DNA from: Hyphomicrobiales bacterium
GTDB taxonomy: Bacteria; Pseudomonadota; Alphaproteobacteria; Rhizobiales; Rhizobiaceae
Assembly (NCBI GenBank): GCA_900472605.1
Contig: UCJD01000007.1
Location: forward strand, 124,001 to 188,000
Reading direction: 5' to 3'
DNA length: 64,000 bases
The notes below the pieces were generated by a model that was not told the origin of the DNA, searched no databases, and saw only the letters and a list, made by a program, of their open reading frames with translations. Positions 27,977 to 37,799 of the stretch are shown piece by piece; position 1 is the stretch's first letter; the number at the start of each line of letters is the position of its first letter. The translations under genes were made by a program, and so were the position numbers.

Positions 27977-29281
27977 TTACTCGGCTGCCTCGAGAACCGC
28001 ACCGTGATCCATGGCGCTCGCCGTATACTGGTCGATGCGTGCTTCGATCTCGTGACGGAAGTTACGGATCAGACCCTGCACCGGCCATGCGGCGGCATCG
28101 CCGAGCGCGCAGATGGTATGGCCTTCGATCTGCTTGGTGACCGCGAACAGCATGTCGATTTCGCGCTTCTGGGCATTGCCCTTGGCCATGCGCTCCATGA
28201 CGCGCCACATCCAGCCGGTGCCTTCGCGGCACGGCGTGCACTGGCCGCAGCTCTCATGCTTGAAGAAGGCCGAGATGCGAGCGATCGCCTTGATGACGTC
28301 GGTGGACTTGTCCATGACGATCGAAGCGGCCGTGCCGAAGGACGAGCCGACAGAACGCAGACCGTCGAAGTCCATCGGTACGTCGATCATGTCCTTGGCG
28401 GGAACGATCGGGCACGATGCACCGCCCGGGATGACCGCGAGAAGGTTGTCCCAGCCGCCGCGGATACCGCCGGCATGCTTGTCGACGAGCTCACGGAAGG
28501 TGATGCCCATTTCCTCTTCGACGGTGCACGGCTTGTTGACGTGACCGGAGAGCATGAACAGCTTGGTGCCGACGTTGTTCGGACGGCCGAGTGCCGAGAA
28601 CCAGCCGGCGCCGCGGCGCAGGATGGTCGGGGCAACGGCGATCGACTCGACGTTGTTGACCGTCGTCGGGCAGCCGTAGAGGCCCATGTTGGCCGGGAAT
28701 GGCGGCTTCAGGCGCGGCTGGCCCTTCTTGCCTTCCAGGCTTTCGAGCAAAGCGGTTTCTTCGCCGCAGATGTATGCGCCGGCGCCGTGGTGGACGAAGA
28801 TGTCCATCGGGTAGCCGAGCTTGTTGTTCTTGCCGAGCAAGCCGAAATCGTAGCACTCGTCGATCGCCGCCTGCAGCGCCTCGCGCTCGCGGATGTATTC
28901 GCCGCGGACGTAGATATAGGCGGTGTTGGCACCCATGGCGAAGCTGGCGATAACGCAGCCTTCGATCAGCGTGTGCGGATCGTGACGCATGATGTCACGG
29001 TCCTTGCAGGTGCCCGGCTCGGATTCGTCGGCGTTGACCACAAGATAATGCGGACGGCCGTCGTTTTCCTTCGGCATGAAGGACCACTTGAGACCGGTCG
29101 GGAAGCCTGCGCCGCCACGGCCGCGAAGACCGGAGGCCTTCATCTCGTTGATGATCCAGTCGCGACCCTTTTCGAGGATCTGCTTGGTGCCGTCCCAGTG
29201 GCCGCGGCTCATCGCGCCTTTCAGGGACTTGTCCTTGAGGCCGTAGATATTGGTAAAGATGCGATCTTTATCTTGTAACAT
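27977..29281 (-). CDS. nuoF: NADH-quinone oxidoreductase subunit F (NADH and FMN binding)
   Basis: Binds NADH, FMN and the N3 4Fe-4S cluster, 434 residues. Nucleotide-binding motif [18 protein letters not shown]-contact [13 protein letters not shown], and cluster ligands [12 protein letters not shown] with a distal cysteine in [10 protein letters not shown]. It lies 10 bp after nuoE and 4 bp before the helix-hairpin-helix gene. Confidence 0.97.
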   Translation of the reverse strand: MLQDKDRIFTNIYGLKDKSLKGAMSRGHWDGTKQILEKGRDWIINEMKASGLRGRGGAGFPTGLKWSFMPKENDGRPHYLVVNADESEPGTCKDRDIMRHDPHTLIEGCVIASFAMGANTAYIYVRGEYIREREALQAAIDECYDFGLLGKNNKLGYPMDIFVHHGAGAYICGEETALLESLEGKKGQPRLKPPFPANMGLYGCPTTVNNVESIAVAPTILRRGAGWFSALGRPNNVGTKLFMLSGHVNKPCTVEEEMGITFRELVDKHAGGIRGGWDNLLAVIPGGASCPIVPAKDMIDVPMDFDGLRSVGSSFGTAASIVMDKSTDVIKAIARISAFFKHESCGQCTPCREGTGWMWRVMERMAKGNAQKREIDMLFAVTKQIEGHTICALGDAAAWPVQGLIRNFRHEIEARIDQYTASAMDHGAVLEAAE

Positions 29282-29291
29282 GCTCTACCCC

Positions 29292-30422
29292 TTACCGCGG
29301 CTTCTTGCCGAAGACTTTAATGTATTCGGCTTCGCCGCCCTTGGCGAGCGCCTTGGCCTGCTTGACCCAGTCGTCACGGTCGATGCGGCCCTTGAAATTC
29401 AGGTAGCCATCGACCCATTCGCGCTCAGCCTTCTTCCAGCCCGCGACCTGCGCGAAGGTGAAGATACCGAGTTCGTGCAGCGTGCCCTCGATCTTCGGGC
29501 CAACGCCAGAGATCAGCTTCAGGTCGTCTGGCGTCGCGGGCTTTTCGATGCCGGCTGGACGGTTCTTGTCCTCAAGCGACGGCTTTGCCGTTGCCGGGAC
29601 CGGTGCGGCGACTCCCGGCTGTTCTTCAACGGCCTTGGCGTTCTTGGCGGCGGCCTTCGGCGCCGTGACCGGCGTCTTCAGGGCCGCGTTGGTTTCGGCA
29701 TCCGTGCTTTTGGGGCGGGCTGCCTCGGAGGGAGGAACGGGTGCGGCATCGACCTTGGCGGTCGCGGCTTCCGTCTCGACCTTCTTGGCCGACGACTTCT
29801 TCGCCTTGGGATCCTCGCTCGTCAGCGACGTCGGACCACCTTCGGGAGACGAGAAATGACGGTCGATCTGCGGGCCGGGCGTGATGCTTGCGCCGTTGCC
29901 GGCATCGAACGTGTCGATGATTTCCGAAAGACGTTCCGGCGTCAGGTCTTCATAGGTGTCCTTGCCGATCATGACCATGGGCGCGTTGACGCAAGCCCCG
30001 AGACATTCGACTTCCTCCCAGGACAGCGTGCCCTCGGCGTTGCGCTCGAACGGATGGTGATGGATCTTGCTTTTGCAGACCGACATCAGGCCTTCAGAAC
30101 CGCGCAGCATGCAGGGCGTGGTGCCGCACACCTGGATGTGGGCGCGCGTGCCGACCGGGCCGAGCTGGAACTGCGTATAGAAGGTCGCGACCTCGAGAAC
30201 GCGGATATAGGCCATGTCGAGCATGTTGGCGATCTTTTCGATCGCCGCCCGCGTGACCCAACCGTCCTGTTCCTGCGCGCGCATCAGCAGCGGGATAACC
30301 GCGGACTGCTGACGGCCCACGGGATATTTCTGGATCGTCTTATCCGCCCAGACCGCGTTCTCGTCATTGAAGGCGAACGCGGCGGGCTGGAATTGATCTT
30401 CGGCTAGTCGACGAACGGACAT
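29292..30422 (-). CDS. nuoE: NADH-quinone oxidoreductase subunit E with long C-terminal extension
   Basis: A thioredoxin-fold subunit carrying the N1a 2Fe-2S cluster. Residues 1-190 are canonical NuoE: ligands in CGTTPCMLRGSE and CLGACVNAP. Residues about 190-300 are a low-complexity Ala/Lys/Pro linker, and the last 75 residues form a helix-hairpin-helix-like domain (DLKLISGVGPKIEGTLHELG) that repeats the end of the protein encoded at 27346-27972. At 376 residues it is about double the E. coli subunit (166). Such extended NuoE proteins are known in Rhizobiales; the role of the tail is not established. Confidence 0.95.
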   Translation of the reverse strand: MSVRRLAEDQFQPAAFAFNDENAVWADKTIQKYPVGRQQSAVIPLLMRAQEQDGWVTRAAIEKIANMLDMAYIRVLEVATFYTQFQLGPVGTRAHIQVCGTTPCMLRGSEGLMSVCKSKIHHHPFERNAEGTLSWEEVECLGACVNAPMVMIGKDTYEDLTPERLSEIIDTFDAGNGASITPGPQIDRHFSSPEGGPTSLTSEDPKAKKSSAKKVETEAATAKVDAAPVPPSEAARPKSTDAETNAALKTPVTAPKAAAKNAKAVEEQPGVAAPVPATAKPSLEDKNRPAGIEKPATPDDLKLISGVGPKIEGTLHELGIFTFAQVAGWKKAEREWVDGYLNFKGRIDRDDWVKQAKALAKGGEAEYIKVFGKKPR

Positions 30423-30438
30423 TCTTCCTCACGCCTTG

Positions 30439-30714
30439 TCAGTTTAGGGCGCCACACTGCGATGATGTCAGAGACTTCATCTCGCAAGCGTAGGCCGACT
30501 GGTCTTTCTGCAGGAACACAACGAAGAACTTGCCACCGTTGGGGACTGCAGCCTTGATTTGATAGCCCTTGGACAAAAGCTCGCCCATGGACGCCTTGTT
30601 TGCCGGCGGCGCCACGTCGTCCTGGCCCAGTTTGGGGCCAAGCCCGCCGGCTTCCTGGGCGAATGCCGAGGAAGCGGACAGTAGAACGGCAGCGGCGAGC
30701 AGCGGCAGCTTCAT
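30439..30714 (-). CDS. Small exported protein inside the nuo operon
   Basis: A 91-residue protein with a signal peptide ([19 protein letters not shown], cut before QEAGG), leaving about 70 periplasmic residues with two cysteines (CEMKSLTSSQC) that could form a disulfide. No family recognised. The start ATG overlaps the last base of the nuoD stop, and nuoE starts 16 bp further on, so it is co-translated with cytoplasmic-arm subunits although it should be secreted. Function unknown. Confidence 0.8.
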   Translation of the reverse strand: MKLPLLAAAVLLSASSAFAQEAGGLGPKLGQDDVAPPANKASMGELLSKGYQIKAAVPNGGKFFVVFLQKDQSAYACEMKSLTSSQCGALN

Positions 30715-31904
30715 TAACGGTCAACCTCGCCGAACACGATGTCGAGCGAGCCGAGAACGGCGGTCACGTCGGCGAGCATGTGGCCCTTGCAGAGGAAGTC
30801 CATCGCCTGAAGGTGGGCATAGCCCGGGGCGCGGATCTTGCAACGGTACGGCTTGTTACTGCCGTCGGCGACGACGTAGACGCCGAATTCGCCCTTCGGC
30901 GCCTCGACGGCCGCGTACACTTCGCCGGCCGGCACGTGGTAACCTTCGGTGTAGAGCTTGAAGTGGTGGATCAGCGCTTCCATCGAGCGCTTCATCTCGC
31001 CACGCTTCGGCGGAACGACCTTGCCGTCAAGTGCGGAGACCGGACCGACCTTGGCATCGCCGAGCAGGCGGTTGACGCACTGCTTCATGATGCGGACGGA
31101 CTGGCGCATCTCGATCATGCGGATCAAATAGCGATCGTAGCAGTCGCCGTTCTTGCCGATGGCGATGTCGAATTCGAGGTCGTTGTAGCACTCGTAGGGC
31201 TGCGAACGGCGCAGATCCCATGCAGCGCCCGAGCCACGCACCATGACGCCCGAGAAACCCCAGGACCAGGCATCCGCAAGCGACACGACGCCGATATCGA
31301 CGTTACGCTGCTTGAAGATGCGGTTGTCAGTCAGAAGGCCTTCGATATCGTCGAGAACCTTGAGGAAGGGATCGCACCACTTGCCGATATCCTCGACCAG
31401 TTCCTGCGGAATATCCTGGTGGACACCACCAGGACGGAAATAGGCCGAGTGCATGCGGGCGCCACAAGCGCGCTCGTAGAACACCATGAGCTTTTCGCGC
31501 TCTTCGAAGCCCCAGACCGGCGGCGTCATCGCGCCGACGTCCATGGCTTGCGTCGTCACGTTCATGATGTGCGACAGAATTCGGCCAATTTCCGAGTACA
31601 GAACACGGATGAGCTGACCGCGAATCGGAATTTCGAGCTTCAGCATCTTTTCGACGGCGAGCGCGAAAGCGTGTTCCTGGTTCATCGGCGCGACGTAGTC
31701 GAGACGGTCGAAATAGGGCACGGCCTGAAGATAGGTCTTCGATTCGATCAGCTTCTCGGTGCCGCGGTGCAGGAGGCCGATATGCGGATCGACGCGCTCG
31801 ATGATTTCGCCATCGAGTTCGAGCACGAGACGCAGAACGCCGTGCGCGGACGGGTGTTCCGGTCCGAAGTTGATCGTAAAGTTGCGAACGTTATGTTCAG
31901 TCAT
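30714..31904 (-). CDS. nuoD: NADH-quinone oxidoreductase subunit D (49-kDa)
   Basis: Forms the quinone-reduction site together with NuoB, 396 residues. Hallmarks are [48 protein letters not shown] and [11 protein letters not shown]-like [14 protein letters not shown] 31904 gives the family start [10 protein letters not shown]; the frame opens at 31934. Between nuoC and this gene is a 71-bp spacer. Confidence 0.96.
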   Translation of the reverse strand: MTEHNVRNFTINFGPEHPSAHGVLRLVLELDGEIIERVDPHIGLLHRGTEKLIESKTYLQAVPYFDRLDYVAPMNQEHAFALAVEKMLKLEIPIRGQLIRVLYSEIGRILSHIMNVTTQAMDVGAMTPPVWGFEEREKLMVFYERACGARMHSAYFRPGGVHQDIPQELVEDIGKWCDPFLKVLDDIEGLLTDNRIFKQRNVDIGVVSLADAWSWGFSGVMVRGSGAAWDLRRSQPYECYNDLEFDIAIGKNGDCYDRYLIRMIEMRQSVRIMKQCVNRLLGDAKVGPVSALDGKVVPPKRGEMKRSMEALIHHFKLYTEGYHVPAGEVYAAVEAPKGEFGVYVVADGSNKPYRCKIRAPGYAHLQAMDFLCKGHMLADVTAVLGSLDIVFGEVDR

Positions 31905-31975
31905 AGCGACGCGCTCCGCGCTGGCAATTGGCATGAGACGGCGAACAGAGAGACTTCAGGACAAGGAGTCTCATA

Positions 31976-32578
31976 TCAATTCGCGGCCTTCTCGTCTCCC
32001 GGAAGTACGTAGTCGGTGCCTTCCCAAGGGGACGTAAAGTCGAAATTGCGGAATTCCTGCTTGAGTTCGACCGGCTCGTACACGACGCGCTTTGCGGCAT
32101 CGTCGTAACGCACCTCGACGTAACCCGTCGTCGGGAAATCCTTGCGCAGCGGGTGACCTTCGAAACCATAGTCCGTCAGCAGACGGCGAAGGTCGGCATG
32201 GCCGGAGAACGGAATGCCGTACATGTCCCAGGCTTCACGCTCGAACCACTCGGCACCCATGTAGACGGACGTCGCCGAGGGAACGGACACGCCATCGGCA
32301 ACGGCGAGCTTGACGCGAATGCGCAGGTTCTTGGTCGGCGACAGCAGGTGATAGACGACGTCGAAGCGCTTTTCGCGCTGCGGCCAGTCGACACCGCAGA
32401 TGTCGATCATGCTGATGAACCCGCAGCGCGGATCGTCGCGCAGGAAGGTCAGCAGCGCCAGAATCGCTTCCGGCGTGGTGGTCACATTCAGTTCGCCGTA
32501 TGCGATCGATGCATCGGCAATCAGATCGCCACGCATCTCGCGGAGATACGACGACAGTTCGCTCAAGGCTTCACTCAT
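31976..32578 (-). CDS. nuoC: NADH-quinone oxidoreductase subunit C (30-kDa)
   Basis: A connecting subunit of the hydrophilic arm, 200 residues. The conserved C-terminal signature is [37 protein letters not shown]. It is encoded as a separate gene, not fused to nuoD as in E. coli. It lies 15 bp after nuoB. Confidence 0.96.
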   Translation of the reverse strand: MSEALSELSSYLREMRGDLIADASIAYGELNVTTTPEAILALLTFLRDDPRCGFISMIDICGVDWPQREKRFDVVYHLLSPTKNLRIRVKLAVADGVSVPSATSVYMGAEWFEREAWDMYGIPFSGHADLRRLLTDYGFEGHPLRKDFPTTGYVEVRYDDAAKRVVYEPVELKQEFRNFDFTSPWEGTDYVLPGDEKAAN

Positions 32579-32593
32579 GACAGTCCTCCGCCC

Positions 32594-33178
32594 TTAGCGC
32601 TCAATCGTTCCGGTGCGCCGTATCTTCTTCTGCAGAAGCAAGACCCCGTAGAGCAGCGCTTCTGCCGTGGGGGGACAGCCCGGCACGTAGATGTCGACAG
32701 GAACGACACGATCGCAGCCACGCACGACCGAGTAGGAATAATGATAGTAGCCACCGCCGTTTGCGCAGGAGCCCATGGAAATGACGTAACGCGGCTCCGG
32801 CATCTGGTCGTAGACCTTGCGGAGCGCCGGCGCCATCTTGTTGGTCAGCGTACCAGCGACGATCATGACGTCCGACTGGCGCGGCGAGGCACGCGGCGCA
32901 ACACCGAAGCGCTCCATGTCGTAACGTGGACCGGAGACCTGCATCAGGCCTTCGACGGCGCAGCAGGCAAGGCCGAACTGCATCCACATCAGCGAGCCGG
33001 TGCGCGCCCAGGTGATCAGATCGCGAGTGGATGTGACCAGGAAGCCCTTGTCGGCCAACTCGTCATTGATCTCGCCGAAGAACGCACTGTCGCTACCAAC
33101 AGGCTTGCCCGTTGCCGGGTCGATGATGCCTTTGGGATGCGGCGCGACGAGCGCCTTGTCGCTTGGGGCTACTCCCAT
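32594..33178 (-). CDS. nuoB: NADH-quinone oxidoreductase subunit B (N2 cluster)
   Basis: Carries cluster N2, the last electron carrier before quinone, 194 residues. Ligand cysteines are the tandem pair in [10 protein letters not shown], one in [14 protein letters not shown] and one in [14 protein letters not shown]. The start used begins MGVAPSDK; a GTG 21 bases upstream is in frame but not supported. The beginning overlaps the nuoA end by about 10 bases. Confidence 0.95.
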   Translation of the reverse strand: MGVAPSDKALVAPHPKGIIDPATGKPVGSDSAFFGEINDELADKGFLVTSTRDLITWARTGSLMWMQFGLACCAVEGLMQVSGPRYDMERFGVAPRASPRQSDVMIVAGTLTNKMAPALRKVYDQMPEPRYVISMGSCANGGGYYHYSYSVVRGCDRVVPVDIYVPGCPPTAEALLYGVLLLQKKIRRTGTIER

Positions 33179-33534
33179 TCCAGGGCTCCCTTTTTCCACT
33201 CATAAATAAAGCCGATGGTCAGCACGAGAAGGAAGACCATCATGGACCAGAAACCGAACCAGCCGATCGCGCCGAAGGAAACGGCCCACGGGAACAGGAA
33301 GGCGACTTCGAGGTCGAAGATGATGAAGAGAATCGACACCAGGTAGAAGCGGATATCGAATTTCATGCGGGCGTCGTCGAACGCGTTGAAGCCGCATTCG
33401 AAAGCCGAAAGCTTTTCCGCATCAGGCGCCTTGTAGGCAACGGCGAACGGCGCAATGAGCAGCGACAAGCCGATTACAAGGGCGATAGCAATGAAAATGG
33501 CGATCGGAATATAGGAACTGAGAAGTCCAGTCAT
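33169..33534 (-). CDS. nuoA: NADH-quinone oxidoreductase subunit A
   Basis: A three-helix membrane subunit of complex I, 121 residues. The conserved loop [43 protein letters not shown] region identifies it; its cysteine lies in FECGF. ATG 33534 ([10 protein letters not shown]) is preceded by AGGGA; an ATG 9 bases upstream (33543) is the alternative. It is the first gene of the nuo operon, so the operon promoter should lie in the gene-free stretch upstream. Confidence 0.95.
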   Translation of the reverse strand: MTGLLSSYIPIAIFIAIALVIGLSLLIAPFAVAYKAPDAEKLSAFECGFNAFDDARMKFDIRFYLVSILFIIFDLEVAFLFPWAVSFGAIGWFGFWSMMVFLLVLTIGFIYEWKKGALEWE

Positions 33535-34623
33535 CAGGTTCATCCCTGCTTGCCGCCTGCGCCGGGAGGCGCGGCCTGGGCATTTGCCCGGCAAGCGAAC
33601 GTGCGTTGCAACAAGCCGTGGTTAGCGCAGCCACAGCCAATGCGCAAGAGTTTTAGCGTGTCAATTCCAATTGCACACGTGCGACATTATTAGCCATGCA
33701 CATTGTTTTTGCGACAAATCAACGCACGGCGCGCGATCTTGCATGCCAGCCCACCAGATATTGCATGACTGGACGGTATTGATGAGTGGAAAACGCAGGA
33801 TTTAAGCGCATCAAACCGGAAACCCAGGCTGTCTAAAAGCTTGAGAAGCAAAAGATAGTTGCTCAGCACATCAGCCAGGCCCAGGCAAGGCACGAGGAAC
33901 CGGCGATTGGCTATCTATCTGATGTGTAATCATTATTTTTCCGAAAAAGCAGGCCGGCGCGAGCGAAGCGCCGCGCCTGGGCACGTTACAATGAGGAAAA
34001 ATCGGTGATTTTGCGGTGACTAAGTGCGCACTTCCTCACCTAAAGCCGGTGAGCAGCTCGCAAGCTGCGGCATCGGCGGCGATTCGATTGAAAAACTGCG
34101 CCAATCGGGTCGCTATGTCGCAGGCCAAACGGCTAAATAAACGGCATTTCGACCAGCGATGTCACGCGCCTCCAAGTCTAGAAACGAACCGCGCAGGGTG
34201 GCCGGGCGGCTGCGCGACGGCCACGTCAGCAATGCATTCGCGACCTGCCATTTCGGACATGCGCGAAGGCTACTTAAAGCCAGGAGTTGCACGGCGCCGC
34301 CTCGTTGAGGAGGAGGACTCCGATTATTTCTTATTAGAAGCAGACAACTCAGTGACGGCAACGACAGGCGTTTTATCGGGTTTCGAGAACGCGTCAGATC
34401 TATTGAACGTCGAGAGAGTTACTGGTGCGCCTGTAGCGCGTGGGACGACAATTGGCTGGCCATACGGCGGCGCCAACTCTCTTGGCAACGATAGCGCCAA
34501 AGAGTAGCCACAGCGAAACGCGCTGGACGACAAGAGCGATGCCCGCGACATGGGTCGCACAGACAGAAAGGCGCAAGCGCACCTTCTAGGTGATGTATAT
34601 TCTGGAGACATTCTGGAAGAGAA
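33535..34623. other. Gene-poor kilobase between nuoA and the tRNA-Asp genes
   Basis: Open frames occur (for example 34016-34507 plus, 34324-34611 minus) but none has a ribosome site, a recognisable domain or codon bias like the neighbours. The nuo operon promoter must lie near the nuoA end; a TTGACA is present at 33659-33664 (minus) but its -10 partner at 17 bp (ATTGGC) is poor. A GC-rich palindromic stretch lies near 33950-33985. The rest could be decayed sequence. I see no integrase, tRNA fragment or insertion sequence. Confidence 0.5.
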
Positions 34624-34700
34624 TGGCGCGAGTGACGGGGCTCGAACCCGCGACCTCCGGCGTGACAGGCCGGCACTCTAACCGACTGAGCTACACCCGC
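34624..34700 (-). tRNA. tRNA-Asp (anticodon GTC), copy 2
   Basis: A 77-nt tRNA with encoded CCA (34624-34626), acceptor GCGGGTG paired with CACTCGC, anticodon loop CTGTCAC giving GTC, and T-loop TTCGAGC. It is identical over the mature sequence to the copy at 34753-34829 and separated from it by 52 bp, so both are probably cut from one transcript. Confidence 0.95.
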
Positions 34701-34752
34701 GCATTTTCAGACTGCGTCGTTCCGGACCATGCTTTTCAGCACTTACATGAAA

Positions 34753-34829
34753 TGGCGCGAGTGACGGGGCTCGAACCCGCGACCTCCGGCGTGACAGGCC
34801 GGCACTCTAACCGACTGAGCTACACCCGC
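34753..34829 (-). tRNA. tRNA-Asp (anticodon GTC), copy 1
   Basis: A 77-nt tRNA with encoded CCA, same sequence as its downstream twin. It is promoter-proximal: a consensus-like promoter lies at 34897-34925 on the minus strand. Confidence 0.95.
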
Positions 34830-34896
34830 ATTCATTTCAAGCAATCCGGATGCTTTCGCGTCCGTGTCAAAGCAGCTTGCCGCTTCGATGAGCGGC

Positions 34897-34925
34897 TAAC
34901 TACGGGGTTCGCATTTGAGTGTCAA
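34897..34925 (-). promoter_or_regulatory. Promoter of the tandem tRNA-Asp genes
   Basis: On the minus strand, TTGACA (34925-34920) and TAGTTA (34902-34897) are separated by exactly 17 bp. Transcription would start about 60 nt before the first tRNA-Asp. Confidence 0.65.
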
Positions 34926-35164
34926 GCAGGTTTGGAGACAAAACGATGACAGCCTGCGATTTGTTTGTGGGTGAATGAAATCGCATCGAAAATCGCCCAC
35001 ATATAGGGACGCCTTCAAGCGCTGCCGCTCGATATATCCGTCAGCGACCCATCCTATCACTGCCCTCCCTTGTCGATTTTTGTTTTCCACAGCCGCAAGC
35101 ACAGGGAAACCAGCGCATTGGCGGATGTAGATCGAAAAAAATCAAAAAATCTTCACAAACGCTC

Positions 35165-35193
35165 TTGCGGTTTGTCCGCGATCCGCATAGATC
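35165..35193 (+). promoter_or_regulatory. Candidate tRNA-Val promoter
   Basis: TTGCGG (35165-35170) and TAGATC (35188-35193) with 17-bp spacing, about 38 bp before the tRNA. The hexamers are moderate matches. Confidence 0.4.
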
Positions 35194-35231
35194 ACGGCCA
35201 TCGACGCGGCGGACACGATCCGCACCGCGGA

Positions 35232-35307
35232 GGGCGATTAGCTCAGTTGGTAGAGCGCCTCGTTTACACCGAGGATGTCGGGAGTTCGAGTCTCTCATCG
35301 CCCACCA
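35232..35307 (+). tRNA. tRNA-Val (anticodon TAC)
   Basis: A 76-nt cloverleaf: acceptor GGGCGAT/ATCGCCC, D-arm GCTCAGTTGGTAGAGC, anticodon stem CCTCG/CGAGG around TTTACAC (TAC), T-arm GGGAG/CTCTC with loop TTCGAGT, discriminator A and encoded CCA at 35305-35307. Confidence 0.96.
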
Positions 35308-35438
35308 TTCCCTTTTCCCCTTTATGTGAATGACCGGCTGGCAGCTTTGATTTTGCTGCAGTTGCTAATCCTGTTTCCGGCGATTAGGTTCCGGCCAAAT
35401 CGAACGGCACCTCTCGTGCTTCAGGCGGAGATAGAATC

Positions 35439-36044
35439 ATGAAAACACGCGAAGATCGCCAGGCACAGCGGGCGGCCATGCCGCGCACGCAGCTCAGCGC
35501 CCACCACATGGAGAACGCGCGCCTGCTGCCCGATCGCGGTGAATTGCTCTATCGTATTCCCAACGGTGGTGTGGGTGTCGAGATCGGCGCAGCCTTCGGG
35601 GAGTATACAGCGGAGATTCTCGAAAAGAATCGCCCGGCACAGCTTTATCTCATCGATCCCTGGAGCATGGACCGCTACAGCTCGGGCCTCGACCAGATCC
35701 ACACGCAGTTCGGCAAGCAGATCGAAAGCGGGCAGCTGCACTTGATGCAGGGCACCTCACTGGAAAAGCTCGCGGAGTTCGAGGACGATTTTCTCGACTG
35801 GGCCTATATCGACACCGATCATTCGTTCGAACTGACCTGGCAGGAGCTTTTGCTGTGCGACCGCAAGGTCAAGCGGACCGGCCGCATCGCCGGCCACGAC
35901 TTCTGCACCGGCAATACGGTGAAGCCGATCGTCTATGGCGTCGTCGAGGCCGTCACCAAGTTCTGCAAGGATTATGGCTGGCAGTTCGAATTCCTGACCG
36001 TGGAATCGCACGCGCATTTCTCGTTCTGCCTGAAGCGACTCTGA
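35439..36044 (+). CDS. Class I SAM-dependent methyltransferase (Methyltransf_24 type)
   Basis: A 201-residue soluble protein. The SAM-binding motif I is GVEIGAAFGEYTAEIL (about residues 44-59), followed by LYLIDPW and the acidic motif DWAYIDTDHSFE (about 120-131), both typical of the Methyltransf_24 family. The substrate is not evident. It stands alone, with tRNA-Val upstream and an exported DUF3833 protein downstream. Confidence 0.85.
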   Translation: MKTREDRQAQRAAMPRTQLSAHHMENARLLPDRGELLYRIPNGGVGVEIGAAFGEYTAEILEKNRPAQLYLIDPWSMDRYSSGLDQIHTQFGKQIESGQLHLMQGTSLEKLAEFEDDFLDWAYIDTDHSFELTWQELLLCDRKVKRTGRIAGHDFCTGNTVKPIVYGVVEAVTKFCKDYGWQFEFLTVESHAHFSFCLKRL

Positions 36045-36133
36045 GTCGCCCGGCGATCGTCGGTAATGATCTGTTCCCTTCGCGCCAGCGTAAGCGCTGA
36101 CAGGCCGATTTACGGCCAGCGAAGGGATCTATC

Positions 36134-36640
36134 ATGCGTAACGCGCCTCTTCTTGCCTCCTTCCTGATTCTGGCGTGCCTGCCCGCAACCGGCGCCGCCG
36201 CCCGTGACTTTCGACTGGAGGACTTCTTCGCGGGCAAGAGCATTGCTGTTGGCCGGTTCCAGGCGATCAACGGTGTCGATCGCAGCTTCAAGGTCAAATT
36301 GACCGGTCGCTGGAACGGCAAAATTCTGACGCTTCGCGAAGATTTCGCCTATGCCGATGGCCAGCGCGATCGGAAGACCTGGCGCTTCGCCAAGACCGCA
36401 CCTGGCGCCTATGCGGGAACCCGCGAGGATGTAATCGGAGAGGCGATGGTCAGGATCGACGGCAATGTGGCGCGCTACAGCTATCTGGTCGATATCGATC
36501 CAACCGCCAAAAGGAATATCGTGCGGTTCCACGACACTTTGCGGCTGATGCCGGACGGGACGTTGCTCAACATAGCGTGGGTGAGCAAATTCGGATTTCC
36601 GGTGGCAAAGGTGCGGGTCGACTTTACCCGACAGCGGTAG
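36134..36640 (+). CDS. Exported DUF3833 family protein
   Basis: A 168-residue protein with an N-terminal signal peptide (MRNAPLLASFLILACLPATGAAA) and a DUF3833-like body: DFFAGKSIAVGRFQAINGVDRSF, LREDFAYADGQRDRKTWRF and NIVRFHDTLRLMPDGTLLN. In the family this is a secreted or lipid-anchored lipocalin-like protein; here the cysteine at position 15 (ILACLPAT) might be a lipobox-like site but the context is weak. Function unknown. Confidence 0.8.
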   Translation: MRNAPLLASFLILACLPATGAAARDFRLEDFFAGKSIAVGRFQAINGVDRSFKVKLTGRWNGKILTLREDFAYADGQRDRKTWRFAKTAPGAYAGTREDVIGEAMVRIDGNVARYSYLVDIDPTAKRNIVRFHDTLRLMPDGTLLNIAWVSKFGFPVAKVRVDFTRQR

Positions 36641-36738
36641 CGACACGCGACGGCCCTGCCCTATCTCTTCCTCAGGACGCTTGTCGCCGCTTTTATCCGC
36701 TGCTAGTGCCGTGGGCGACAATCACGAGGAGGATTTTT

Positions 36739-37725
36739 ATGAAGCAGCATTCTTTCGGCCACCTGCCCCATACAGTGAGCAATATCGGTTTTGGCGCATG
36801 GCAGATCGGCGGCGCCTGGGGCGACGTCAGCGAGGCCGACGGTCGCGCCGCGCTCAATGCGGCGCTCGATGCCGGGATAACATTCATCGACACCGCCGAC
36901 GTCTATGGCGACGGCCGCTCGGAGAAAATCATCGCCGACGTGCTTGAGAGCCGCGGCGGTGAGCGCCCTATGGTTGCCACCAAGGCGGGTCGGCGACTCA
37001 ATCCGCATGTGGCTGATGGTTACACCAAAGCCAATCTCGAGGGCTTTATCGACCGCAGCTTGAAGAACCTCAGGGTCGACAGCCTCGACCTCGTGCAGCT
37101 GCACTGCCCGCCGACGGACGTGCTTTACCGGCCGGAAGTGTTCGAGGGACTGAACGAACTGCAGAAATCCGGCAAGATTCGCGGCTATGGCGTCAGCGTC
37201 GAGAAAGTCGAGGAAGCGCTGAAGGCGATCGAATTTCCCGGCGTGGTCAGCATCCAGATCATCTACAATCTCTTCCGCCAGCGCCCAAGCCATCTGTTCT
37301 TCCAGGAGGCGCGACAGAAGAACATCGCCGTGATCGCCCGCGTGCCGCTGGCAAGCGGCCTGCTCTCGGGCAAGATCAGCCGCGAGACGACGTTTGCGAG
37401 CGACGATCATCGCAATTTCAACCGCCACGGCGAAGCGTTCGACGTCGGCGAGACTTTCGCGGGCGTTCCGTTCGAAGTCGGCCTGCAGGCGGTCGAAGAG
37501 GTTCGCAAGCTTGTTCCCGAGGGCGCCACCATGGCGGCGTTTGCGCTGCGGTGGATCCTGATGAACGATGCCGTCACGGTGGTCATTCCCGGCGCCCGCA
37601 ACGCCGAGCAGGCGAAGGGCAATGCGGCGGCGGCCAGCCTGGCGCCGCTGACGCATGAGGTGATGGCAGCGAGCCACGAGATCTACGACCGGCTGATCGC
37701 GCCGCATGTGCACCAGCGCTGGTAA
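36739..37725 (+). CDS. Aldo/keto reductase
   Basis: An NAD(P)H-dependent oxidoreductase of the aldo/keto reductase superfamily, 328 residues. The catalytic tetrad is visible: D and Y in FIDTADVYGDG, K in MVATKAG, H in LVQLHCPP. The cofactor-binding end is RWILMNDAVTVVIPGARNAEQ. A strong ribosome site GAGGAGG precedes ATG 36739. The substrate cannot be predicted. It converges on the pyrophosphatase gene across a shared hairpin. Confidence 0.9.
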   Translation: MKQHSFGHLPHTVSNIGFGAWQIGGAWGDVSEADGRAALNAALDAGITFIDTADVYGDGRSEKIIADVLESRGGERPMVATKAGRRLNPHVADGYTKANLEGFIDRSLKNLRVDSLDLVQLHCPPTDVLYRPEVFEGLNELQKSGKIRGYGVSVEKVEEALKAIEFPGVVSIQIIYNLFRQRPSHLFFQEARQKNIAVIARVPLASGLLSGKISRETTFASDDHRNFNRHGEAFDVGETFAGVPFEVGLQAVEEVRKLVPEGATMAAFALRWILMNDAVTVVIPGARNAEQAKGNAAAASLAPLTHEVMAASHEIYDRLIAPHVHQRW

Positions 37726-37748
37726 CAGCCGGATCTCATCTAAAAACA

Positions 37749-37778
37749 GAAATGGCCGGGCATCGACCCGGCCATTTC
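37749..37778 (-). terminator. Intrinsic terminator of ppa
   Basis: Perfect 12-bp arms (37749-37760 and 37767-37778) with a 6-nt loop, followed on the minus strand by TGTTTTTA. It lies 22 bp after the ppa stop. It may also slow transcription leaving the aldo/keto reductase gene, but no T-run follows on the plus strand. Confidence 0.8.
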
Positions 37779-37799
37779 CGCATCTGGGCCGTGCCCGGA

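Noticed and set aside
34016-34507. 163-codon plus-strand frame in the gene-poor region
   Set aside because: No ribosome site, no recognisable domain, and residue composition typical of random translation; kept only as an unassigned stretch.
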